Shown here piece by piece: positions 35,689 to 42,941 of a stretch of DNA of 64,000 bases. Position 1 is the first letter of the stretch. The number at the start of each line of letters is the position of its first letter. The stretch spans positions 124,001-188,000 of the forward strand of contig NZ_SWCN01000001.1 in assembly GCF_005116575.1 (NCBI RefSeq). The letters run 5' to 3'. Origin of the DNA: Desulforhopalus sp. IMCC35007 (GTDB lineage: Bacteria > Desulfobacterota > Desulfobulbia > Desulfobulbales > Desulfocapsaceae). Position numbers and translations under genes: made by a program. The notes under the pieces are model-generated. The model did no database searches, was not told the DNA's origin, and worked only from the letters and a program-made list of their open reading frames with translations.

Positions 35689-36252
35689 ATGCTAAGTGCC
35701 TCTGATTTACGTAAAGGTCTAAAAGTACAAATAGATGGAAATCCGTATATAGTAATAGATTTTGAATTTTCCAAACCGGGAAAGGGCCAGGCCCTGTATC
35801 GCTGTAAAATGCGCAATATGATTTCGGGCAACCAGCTGGTTCAGACCTATCGTTCCAATGATAAGTTTGATAAGCCTGATCTGGAAGAGAGAAAGATGCA
35901 GTATCTGTATAATCAGGATGATGAATTCCATTTTATGGATACTGCAAATTTCGAGCAGATTTTTTTAACCCGGGAGCAGCTCGGGGACAACATCAACTAT
36001 CTGATCGATAATATGGATGTGGAGATGTTGTTTTTTGAAAGCCAACCCATCGATATAACGATGCCTATGTTTGTCAACCTGGATGTTACCAAGGCTGATC
36101 CATGGGCAAAAGGTGACACCTCCGGCAACGATACAAAGCCCGTGACCGTGGAGACAGGGTATGTACTTCAGGTTCCGCCGTTTGTTGAAGAAGGTGATAA
36201 AATTCAAATAGACACCCGTACCGGGATATATGTCACCCGGGTAAAAGAGTAA
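35689..36252 (+). CDS. efp: Elongation factor P
   Basis: 187-residue translation factor that rescues ribosomes stalled at polyproline. The N-terminal KOW-like domain has the modification loop SKPGKGQALYRCK, with K32 aligned to E. coli K34, the residue that receives beta-lysine. Two OB domains follow (DTANFEQIFLTREQ, VTVETGYVLQVPPFVEEGDKI given by key residues TGY and VPPFV). GGAGAAGTAGG lies ahead of the ATG. epmA follows after 4 bp, which makes beta-lysylation the expected modification. Confidence 0.97.
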   Translation: MLSASDLRKGLKVQIDGNPYIVIDFEFSKPGKGQALYRCKMRNMISGNQLVQTYRSNDKFDKPDLEERKMQYLYNQDDEFHFMDTANFEQIFLTREQLGDNINYLIDNMDVEMLFFESQPIDITMPMFVNLDVTKADPWAKGDTSGNDTKPVTVETGYVLQVPPFVEEGDKIQIDTRTGIYVTRVKE

Positions 36253-36256
36253 CCCA

Positions 36257-37174
36257 GTGCTGCACTCTCGAAGATTGCGCCAACGTGCAATCCTCATGAG
36301 CAGTTTACGGTCCTTTTTTGCCGCCCGGGGGTTCCTTGAAGTTGATACTCCCATACGGCAGCCCGTTATTATCCCGGAGCGCAATATCGAGCCCTTACGT
36401 TCAGGAGATGCTTTTCTGCAGACATCTCCTGAGCTATCCATGAAAAGGCTGCTTGCTCAGGGTTGTTCAAAAATATTCCAGATCTGTCCCTGTTTCAGAA
36501 AAAATGAAAAGGGGCGGCGTCACCTTGAAGAATTTACCATGCTGGAGTGGTATCACTCTGGGGAAAATTACCAGAAGCTCATGGAAGACTGTGAGCATTT
36601 GCTTCGTCATGTCCTGCGGGAGTTGTCCGCTGCAGACGCTTTGGAGGATGCTGTCGCACCATTTTTTCCGGGTTATGATCTGCAGAAGGACTGGGAGAAG
36701 ATAACAGTCAAAGAAGCCTTTCAGCGCTATAGTCCCTGTAGTCTGCAGCAGAGCCTGTCAGACAATAGCTTTGATGAGATCCTGGTTGAATATGTTGAAC
36801 CCCACCTTGGTATGGGATCACCTGCTTTTCTCATAGACTATCCTTTAGAGCTTGGCTCTCTTGCAAGAGCCAAGGCAGACAACCCACACGTTGTCGAACG
36901 ATTTGAGCTCTATCTTGGAGGCGTTGAGCTAGCAAATGGTTTCACGGAATTAACAGATGAAGGGGAACAGAGAAGGCGGTTTTGTCAGGAATTGAAAGAA
37001 ATAGAAAATTCCTGGGGGCCTGATCTTGTCATGCCCGAGCGCTTTCTTTTCGATCTTGGCCGATTGCAGGGAGCTGCAGGGATAGCCCTTGGGGTTGATC
37101 GGCTCCTCATGCTTGCCCTGGGCATTGATGATATCAATGATGTTGTGACATTTTCGCCAGCTGACTTTTTTTAA
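36257..37174 (+). CDS. epmA: EF-P--(R)-beta-lysine ligase
   Basis: 305-residue class II lysyl-tRNA synthetase paralogue without the anticodon-binding domain, which attaches beta-lysine to EF-P. Motifs are FLEVDTPIRQPV (motif 1), FQICPCFRKNEKGRRHLEEF (motif 2) and AAGIALGVDRLLMLALG (motif 3). The start is GTG at 36257. Its place right after efp supports the role. The lysine 2,3-aminomutase EpmB needed to make beta-lysine is not in the window. Confidence 0.95.
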   Translation: MLHSRRLRQRAILMSSLRSFFAARGFLEVDTPIRQPVIIPERNIEPLRSGDAFLQTSPELSMKRLLAQGCSKIFQICPCFRKNEKGRRHLEEFTMLEWYHSGENYQKLMEDCEHLLRHVLRELSAADALEDAVAPFFPGYDLQKDWEKITVKEAFQRYSPCSLQQSLSDNSFDEILVEYVEPHLGMGSPAFLIDYPLELGSLARAKADNPHVVERFELYLGGVELANGFTELTDEGEQRRRFCQELKEIENSWGPDLVMPERFLFDLGRLQGAAGIALGVDRLLMLALGIDDINDVVTFSPADFF

Positions 37175-37662
37175 ATCCCTTCATTTAGGGTATCCTGCTT
37201 TGCTGGTTGGGACGAACAGGTTTTTTCAGGTGTGGCAAGAGTACCCCTGATTCCGCGCATCATCCCGATGAGCTGACGATGGGATCGAGTACGGATCAAC
37301 AGATTGCAGTTACATCGCGTGTCAAACTAGTTCCTGGTTCGTTTGCTGCAGGAAAACATGTGATCGCTGAATTGAAATATACGGATGGATGTTCTATAGT
37401 TAAGCTCCTTTTATGCTCAGGCGCTTTCCTGTGATTTAAGTAACAGGACTCCATTGAATTTATGACGGAACTGCAAATAGTGCGTCCCACGCCACAGGGA
37501 TCACAAGACTACAAGGGCAGTATAAAGACTGTCGAGTATATATGATGAAAGGCTTATAAAGGCTTTGTTGATGCAGGGGTGTTGGCTGCCAGGCTCAGGA
37601 ATGCATAATATTCCACAAATAATGTAATTGGGTTGATGGTAATTGAGGTAGAATAAACAGAC
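37175..37662. other. Intergenic region after epmA; possible gene remnant
   Basis: 488 bases with no convincing intact gene. One frame at 37207-37434 (+) ends with a segment AAGKHVIAELKYTDGC that resembles the start of S-adenosylmethionine decarboxylases (G-R/K-H-V-I-x-E-L) but stops soon after. No terminator or clear promoter is visible; the next gene lacks a well-placed ribosome binding site. Confidence 0.35.
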
Positions 37663-38634
37663 ATGTATAGAACGCATTTTGGGCTGCATAAAAAACCGTT
37701 TGAGCTGACCCCGGATACCAAATTTCTCTTTTTAGGAGAAACCCATAAAGAGGCGCTTGGCATACTCAAGCGCGGGGTTGTTTCCGATAAAGGATTCCTT
37801 CTTTTTACGGGTGGCGTTGGCACAGGAAAAACGACACTTATCAATGTGTTATCCAAAACTCTAGAAAACCCAGGATATTTGTGTGTTATTTCTAACCCAA
37901 CCCTGGAAATCGATGACTTTTTCTACTATTTTGCAGCCCAGCTTGGTCTTCTTTTTGATGGAAACAAGGCTAAATTTCTCTTTTTATTTTCGAAACTTCT
38001 CGAAGAATGTAAAAAGACCGAAAGAAAAGTACTGCTGATCATTGATGAAGCCCACGCCTTGCCCACAGATCTCCTCGAAGAGTTACGTTTGCTGGTGAAT
38101 ATGGCCGCGGAGATTAAGGGGGTTTTGAGTGTTTTTCTGGTTGGACAGCCGGAATTACTGGATCGATTAAATGAGGAACAACTTTCGCCTCTTGCCAAGC
38201 GCATCGCTGTTCGTTATCACTTAAGTAAATTGTCAAAGCAGGACGCCCTCCAATATATACAGTTTCGCCTGAAAAGAGCAGGTGCCGATAAGAGATCTAT
38301 CTTCACTGAAAAAGCGCTCGAGCTGATTTATCTTTCAACTTCCGGTAACCCCCGTCAGATAAATATCATTTGCGATAATGCACTTCTTGCTGCCTATTTA
38401 AAAGAGGAGGACGTGGTTGAGGCGTCTGTCGTCCGTAAATGTGTTGAGCAGCTCGCAATCCCAGGTGACAACCTCTATTACCTGCCACCGGAAAAAAAGC
38501 TATGGAAACGCTGGTGGGTCTGGTTAATTATAGGAGTCCTGCTTGCCGAAATAGTTTTTGGCATTTTTGCCTGGCGACAGGGATGGCTGGATTCGTTGTA
38601 CAGTTATTTGTTAAAAATTCTGCATCTGGATTGA
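37663..38634 (+). CDS. ExeA/GspA-type AAA ATPase with C-terminal membrane helix
   Basis: 323-residue protein. It begins YRTHFGLHKKPFELTPD, the standard opening of ExeA-type ATPases, then Walker A FTGGVGTGKTTLIN (about residues 49-62), Walker B KVLLIIDEAHALP, and the sensor region STSGNPRQINIICDNALLAAY. A single membrane helix (WWVWLIIGVLLAEIVFGIFAW) is near residues 286-306, leaving a short periplasmic tail. Such proteins help export or polysaccharide systems; similar ATPases accompany exosortase/EPS loci. It is followed after 7 bp by the BY-kinase-like gene, so a polysaccharide role is likely but not proven. Confidence 0.88.
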   Translation: MYRTHFGLHKKPFELTPDTKFLFLGETHKEALGILKRGVVSDKGFLLFTGGVGTGKTTLINVLSKTLENPGYLCVISNPTLEIDDFFYYFAAQLGLLFDGNKAKFLFLFSKLLEECKKTERKVLLIIDEAHALPTDLLEELRLLVNMAAEIKGVLSVFLVGQPELLDRLNEEQLSPLAKRIAVRYHLSKLSKQDALQYIQFRLKRAGADKRSIFTEKALELIYLSTSGNPRQINIICDNALLAAYLKEEDVVEASVVRKCVEQLAIPGDNLYYLPPEKKLWKRWWVWLIIGVLLAEIVFGIFAWRQGWLDSLYSYLLKILHLD

Positions 38635-38641
38635 ATGACAA

Positions 38642-39508
38642 ATGGGAAAGCTGTCGAAAATGCTAGAAAAATCCGGTTATTCCACTGACCTGGATGCATT
38701 TGTCGAGCCGGATGATGTTAAGTTCGATGCCGTTGAAGACAGTATCGCCCTCGCCAAAAAGGATACAGTACACTATGCGCGGGCTGATAGCCTTCATGGG
38801 TACCCTCTCCCCCGTGTTCCTGGAGAGGGGCAAAACAATCACCCTGAGGTCTTTTGTAGCGCTCAAAAGTTATCCGAGTCATTTCGCTTGTTGTGCTCCA
38901 AGATATTTGAGCCGGCAAACAATAAAAATATTCCCCGTTCCATAATGATAACATCTGTTGCGCCAGGAGAAGGCCGGTCGTATGTCGCTGCCAATATCGG
39001 GATGTCTCTTGCTCAACATATCGACCAGGAGTTACTGTTTATCGATTGTGATTTACGACGGTCATCGCTTGCAAATGTTATTGGTGTCACTGCAGAGGCC
39101 GGAGTGTCTGATTATCTACTCTACAAAGGGGAGCTTTCAGCCCTTATTCAGCAGACACCAGTGGAAAAAGTGGGTATTCTTCCAGCGGGCACACCACCTG
39201 ATAATGCATCGGAATTACTCGGATCGGTGCGCATTCATGACCTGGTGGAGGAACTTGCTGCCAGCTACCCTGATCGCTGTTTTATTTTTGATACCCCGCC
39301 AATGGAGGTTGTTCCAGAGTCGTATGTGCTATCCCAGGCAGTTGATGGGGTGGTTCTTGTTGTTTGCCCAGAGCGTTCAGATGAGGTGAGATTGCAGCAG
39401 GTAATCTCTGATATTGGAGCCCATAAAATCCTGGGAATTATCTCGAGGGATGACGGTGGTGCCGACTGTCAGTCGCAGAGCTCCTTCAGCTTTCAGGAGC
39501 TACCATAA
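38642..39508 (+). CDS. CpsD/CapB-type tyrosine-kinase-like ATPase with altered P-loop
   Basis: 288 residues, of the family of bacterial tyrosine kinases that control capsule or exopolysaccharide synthesis. The order is typical: a ~90-residue lead, SESFRLLCSKI, IMITSVAPGEGRSYVAANIGMSLAQ, LLFIDCDLRRSSL (Walker A'), GVSDYLLYKGE, ILPAGTPPDNASELLGS and IFDTPPMEV (Walker B). The P-loop reads PGEGRS, with R112 where Lys normally binds the phosphates, and the C-terminus (SQSSFSFQELP) has no Tyr cluster. It may be a regulatory or non-autophosphorylating relative. Overlap-free, 7 bp after the ATPase gene. Confidence 0.85.
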   Translation: MGKLSKMLEKSGYSTDLDAFVEPDDVKFDAVEDSIALAKKDTVHYARADSLHGYPLPRVPGEGQNNHPEVFCSAQKLSESFRLLCSKIFEPANNKNIPRSIMITSVAPGEGRSYVAANIGMSLAQHIDQELLFIDCDLRRSSLANVIGVTAEAGVSDYLLYKGELSALIQQTPVEKVGILPAGTPPDNASELLGSVRIHDLVEELAASYPDRCFIFDTPPMEVVPESYVLSQAVDGVVLVVCPERSDEVRLQQVISDIGAHKILGIISRDDGGADCQSQSSFSFQELP

Positions 39509-39534
39509 AGCTGTTGTTTTATCGCCGCAGTTTG

Positions 39535-41334
39535 CTATCTGCTGTTCTTCTTATTTCGCCGTACATTTTTCCGAAGCAATGTGTTTTTGTGAAATTCCTG
39601 CTCGATAATTTTTCGTGCCGCAAGTCGTTCAGCCTGACCTTTGGCGATTTCAATTGGTTTTTTGCTTTCTGGGGCGATTCCTGATACGTACATTGCCGTT
39701 GAGAGCGAGCCTGGGGTGGGGGTAAAATCCTGGAATTTTCGTATACTCAAGCCAAGTTTTTTCATATCGCGGACCAGTCTTACATTACTGGCCGGAGTAG
39801 ATCCGGGGTGGGATGAGATAACATAGGGAGTGAGTTGAACGTCTCTGCTTCTGTTTTTTCTGCTTATTTCACGACACCTTCTGACAAATTCCACAAGCAG
39901 TTCGTGGGGCTCTTTGTGCATGAGTTTCAAGGTCTCCGGGTCGGAGTGTTCCGGTGCTATTTTAAGAGATCCCGGGGTGTGGCGGCCTATGATACGTTCC
40001 ATAAGCCTTGGAGCTTTGAGCAGAAGTTCCATTCTCAAACCGGAAGAAACGAAAAGGTGCTTTATCCCTTCAATGTTTTCAACATCTTTTAACAGCTGCA
40101 GAAAAAGGTCTTCATCAATTTTTAAATTGCTGCAAACCTTTGGATAGAGACAGTCTCTCTTTTTGCAGCCTCCAATGGTGCAGGATGTGCCGTAAAGATT
40201 TGCAGTAGGCCCTCCAAGATCACTTATCGTCCCGGAGAAACCCGGACATGCCGCAATATGCTGGCATTCCTCAACAATGGATTTGCGGCTTCTGGAGACA
40301 ATGGCAGGGCCCTGGTGCCGGGTAATGGAGCAAAAAGAACAGTTGCCCGAGCAACCTCTTACTATGGTCACAGAATCCTTAATCATCTGGTATGCAGGAA
40401 TCTGTTGATTTTCGGGGTATGGTTTTCGGCTGAAAGGAAGTGTGTAAAGGGCGTCGAGTTCGTCTGGAGAAAGGGGGGCCGGTTGTGGATATTGAATAAC
40501 CCAGTGGCTCTGCTGGCGCTGGAGCAGTATTCTTGGAGAATAGGCTCTGAGATGTTTGTCGATTTCAATTTCGGCTTCTAAAAAGAGGCGTTTGTCCCCA
40601 AGAATTTGAGCGTAGGAGGGCAGGCGGAGAAACTTACGGGCAAGTGTCAGTTCCTGCTCATCAAAATTTTCCAACAGCTCCCTGTCGGTCGCCCGGATAC
40701 ATGTTCCGGCTATTCCTGTGAGTGGTAGATTCTCCGTGCGTCTGCGGGCGATTTCAAGAACAGCCTTCTCGCCCATGCCATAGACCAGAAGATCCGCTTT
40801 GGCATCGGTTAAAAATGATGCTCGCAACTTGTTTTGTTTATAGTCAAAATGGACAAAGCGCCGCAGCGATCCTTCAATACCACCAAGTACAATCGGTACT
40901 GATCCATAAGCGGAGCGAGCAAGGCTGGTGTAGATGAGAGAGGCTCGGTCAGGTCTTCTTCTTTCCCCTTTTTCCCGGGCATTGCCTCGCCAGGGATTGC
41001 CATCTGGAGAGTAGGAGTCGGTGTCCCGGACCTTACCGTTGCCGCTGTAATTCGCCACAATTGAGTCAAGGTTTCCTGCTGTGATACCACAGAAAAGTCT
41101 TGGAGGTGGATAGGTCTTGAAGTCGTCTGCGTTATCAAACCTGGGCTGGGAAAGAATGGCAACCCTGTAGCCTTGTTTTTCAAGCAGGCGACCTATCAGA
41201 GCAATACCAAAGGAAGGGTGATCAATGTACGCATCACCTGTAACAAGAAGCACGTCCAGGCTCTGCCAGCCCCTTGTTTGACACTCCTCCCAGGAAACAG
41301 GCAGGGGAGGAGTGGTGGTATTGTTTGTTTGCAT
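39535..41334 (-). CDS. ygiQ: YgiQ-family radical SAM protein
   Basis: About 599 residues. The N-terminus has the cobalamin-binding-like LDVLLVTGDAYIDHPSFG, IGRLLEKQGYRVAI, then GGIEGSLRRFVHFDY; the radical SAM core has VRGCSGNCSFCSITRHQG (CxxxCxxC binding a 4Fe-4S cluster), DLGGPTANLYG and the distal cysteine cluster GCKKRDCLYPKVCSNL. The C-terminal part ends in basic residues RKNVRRNKKNS. The ATG at 41334 (MQTNNTTTPP) is chosen because it lies beyond the nhaD stop; a longer frame would overlap that gene. The reaction is unknown in this family. It follows nhaD by 23 bp. Confidence 0.9.
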   Translation of the reverse strand: MQTNNTTTPPLPVSWEECQTRGWQSLDVLLVTGDAYIDHPSFGIALIGRLLEKQGYRVAILSQPRFDNADDFKTYPPPRLFCGITAGNLDSIVANYSGNGKVRDTDSYSPDGNPWRGNAREKGERRRPDRASLIYTSLARSAYGSVPIVLGGIEGSLRRFVHFDYKQNKLRASFLTDAKADLLVYGMGEKAVLEIARRRTENLPLTGIAGTCIRATDRELLENFDEQELTLARKFLRLPSYAQILGDKRLFLEAEIEIDKHLRAYSPRILLQRQQSHWVIQYPQPAPLSPDELDALYTLPFSRKPYPENQQIPAYQMIKDSVTIVRGCSGNCSFCSITRHQGPAIVSRSRKSIVEECQHIAACPGFSGTISDLGGPTANLYGTSCTIGGCKKRDCLYPKVCSNLKIDEDLFLQLLKDVENIEGIKHLFVSSGLRMELLLKAPRLMERIIGRHTPGSLKIAPEHSDPETLKLMHKEPHELLVEFVRRCREISRKNRSRDVQLTPYVISSHPGSTPASNVRLVRDMKKLGLSIRKFQDFTPTPGSLSTAMYVSGIAPESKKPIEIAKGQAERLAARKIIEQEFHKNTLLRKNVRRNKKNSR

Positions 41335-41357
41335 CAGTGACTTACGCCTGGTCTCAC

Positions 41358-42779
41358 TTACATTTTTGCGGAATTGACAAAGAGATGGCAGAAAATAGAT
41401 GCAGCATAGCCAAGTGCAATAATGGGGGTCCATTTGAGGTGGGCATTAAAGGTGTAGACCCCTCGTGCCGCACCCATGAGAGCCACACCTGCGGCGGAAC
41501 CAATAGAAAGAAGGCTGCCGCCAACGCCTGCCGTCAGCGTTACCAGGAGCCATTGACCGTGAGACATGTCAGGGTTCATGGTGAGAACTGCGAACATAAC
41601 GGGAATATTATCAACAATTGCTGAAAGTATTCCTACCATAACATTGGCTGTAGTTGCCCCAAGGTCGAGGTAGAGGAATTTGGAAACTAATGCCAGATAG
41701 CCAAATTGGGAAAGGCCGCCAACACAGAGAACAACGCCATAGAAAAACAGTAAGGTATCCCATTCAGCCCGTGCAACTTTTCTAAACAGATCAAAAGGAT
41801 CTGGTTTTGCGTGGTAGGTCTGATGCGCAAGCGGGTTATCGTCGATATCGTAGTTTCTGTGCTCTTTCTTTTTCAGGTAGTAGGAAAAAAATCCAAGGTA
41901 GCCAAGTCCAAGCATCATCCCAGCCGCAGGTGGGAGGTGGAGAAAGTTGTGAAAAGAGACCGCCGTTGTAATGGTACAGAGGAAAAGTAATATAATTCGC
42001 TTTGCTCCCAGTTTCATAACGTACTGATCTTTGCTCGGCTGCGGCGTTTTTTTGCTGATGGCAAAATTCATGAAAAATGCAGGAACCAGCCAGTTAACAA
42101 GGGATGGAAGAAAAATTGCAAAGAATTCTGAAAATTGGACAAGGCCCTTTTGCCATACCATAAGAGTGGTGATGTCTCCAAATGGAGAGAAGGCGCCACC
42201 GGCATTCGCGCCTATGACAATGTTGATGCAGGCGAGTGAAATGAATTTCTTGTCGTTTCCACCAACCGCCATTGCCACAGCTCCCATTAAAAGAGCAGTG
42301 GTGAGGTTATCGGCTACAGGGGAGATTATAAAAGCAAGAAAACCGGTGACCCAGAAGACGGCTCGTAATGAAAACCCTCTCGTAACCAGCCAGGAACGAA
42401 GTGCCTGGAAGACATTTCTTTCATCCATGGCGTTAATATAGGTCATGGCAACAAGGAGGAAAAGAAAGAGTTCGGCGTATTCTATTATGTTATGACGTAT
42501 GGCAATTTCAGCAGAGTGGGTATCCCCCATTCGAGAAAATGTTATAGCAACGAGTACCCAGATAAGCCCTGCGGCCAGCAGTACCGGCTTGGATTTTCGC
42601 AGGTGAAGCTGTTCTTCCAGAATAACCAGTGAGTAGGCAGCTACAAAAAGAAAAAGAGACAGAATTCCGTAAAATGATCCGGTAAGATTGGCCACTTCAT
42701 GGCCTTTGGCACCACCACTTGCAAGAGCAATGGTCGCAGGGATCAGCGCGACACATAGGGCAAAGATCAATTTTTTCAT
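41358..42779 (-). CDS. nhaD: NhaD-type Na+/H+ antiporter
   Basis: 473-residue inner-membrane transporter with about 12 hydrophobic segments, starting with a signal-like helix (KKLIFALCVALIPATIALAS). NhaD/arsenite-permease family signs are FIISPVADNLTTALLMGAVAMAVGG, NIVIGANAGGAFSPFGDITTLMVW, and SAIVDNIPVMFAVLTMNPD. It exchanges Na+ (or Li+) for protons. AGGAAAAG is placed seven bases ahead of the ATG at 42779. It lies downstream of sulP with a strong hairpin in between, and ygiQ follows after 23 bp, so one transcript could cover all three. Confidence 0.93.
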   Translation of the reverse strand: MKKLIFALCVALIPATIALASGGAKGHEVANLTGSFYGILSLFLFVAAYSLVILEEQLHLRKSKPVLLAAGLIWVLVAITFSRMGDTHSAEIAIRHNIIEYAELFLFLLVAMTYINAMDERNVFQALRSWLVTRGFSLRAVFWVTGFLAFIISPVADNLTTALLMGAVAMAVGGNDKKFISLACINIVIGANAGGAFSPFGDITTLMVWQKGLVQFSEFFAIFLPSLVNWLVPAFFMNFAISKKTPQPSKDQYVMKLGAKRIILLFLCTITTAVSFHNFLHLPPAAGMMLGLGYLGFFSYYLKKKEHRNYDIDDNPLAHQTYHAKPDPFDLFRKVARAEWDTLLFFYGVVLCVGGLSQFGYLALVSKFLYLDLGATTANVMVGILSAIVDNIPVMFAVLTMNPDMSHGQWLLVTLTAGVGGSLLSIGSAAGVALMGAARGVYTFNAHLKWTPIIALGYAASIFCHLFVNSAKM

Positions 42780-42861
42780 TATAACTTTTCCTGGGTAGAA
42801 TTTACTGGGGAAAGGGACAAAACTCGGGCAATTATAACAGCAGGAAAAGGGCATGGCAAGA

Positions 42862-42897
42862 AGTGTCCAGTGGTATGAATAAATACCACTGGACACT
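42862..42897. repeat. Perfect 15-bp inverted repeat between sulP and nhaD
   Basis: AGTGTCCAGTGGTAT (42862-42876) and ATACCACTGGACACT (42883-42897) with a 6-base loop. No T run follows on either strand, so it may be an RNA-stabilising or processing hairpin or an operator instead of a terminator. Confidence 0.75.
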
Positions 42898-42941
42898 GGA
42901 GATCACTCCCTCTCGGTTGAGGGAGCATCTGAGGGAATATT

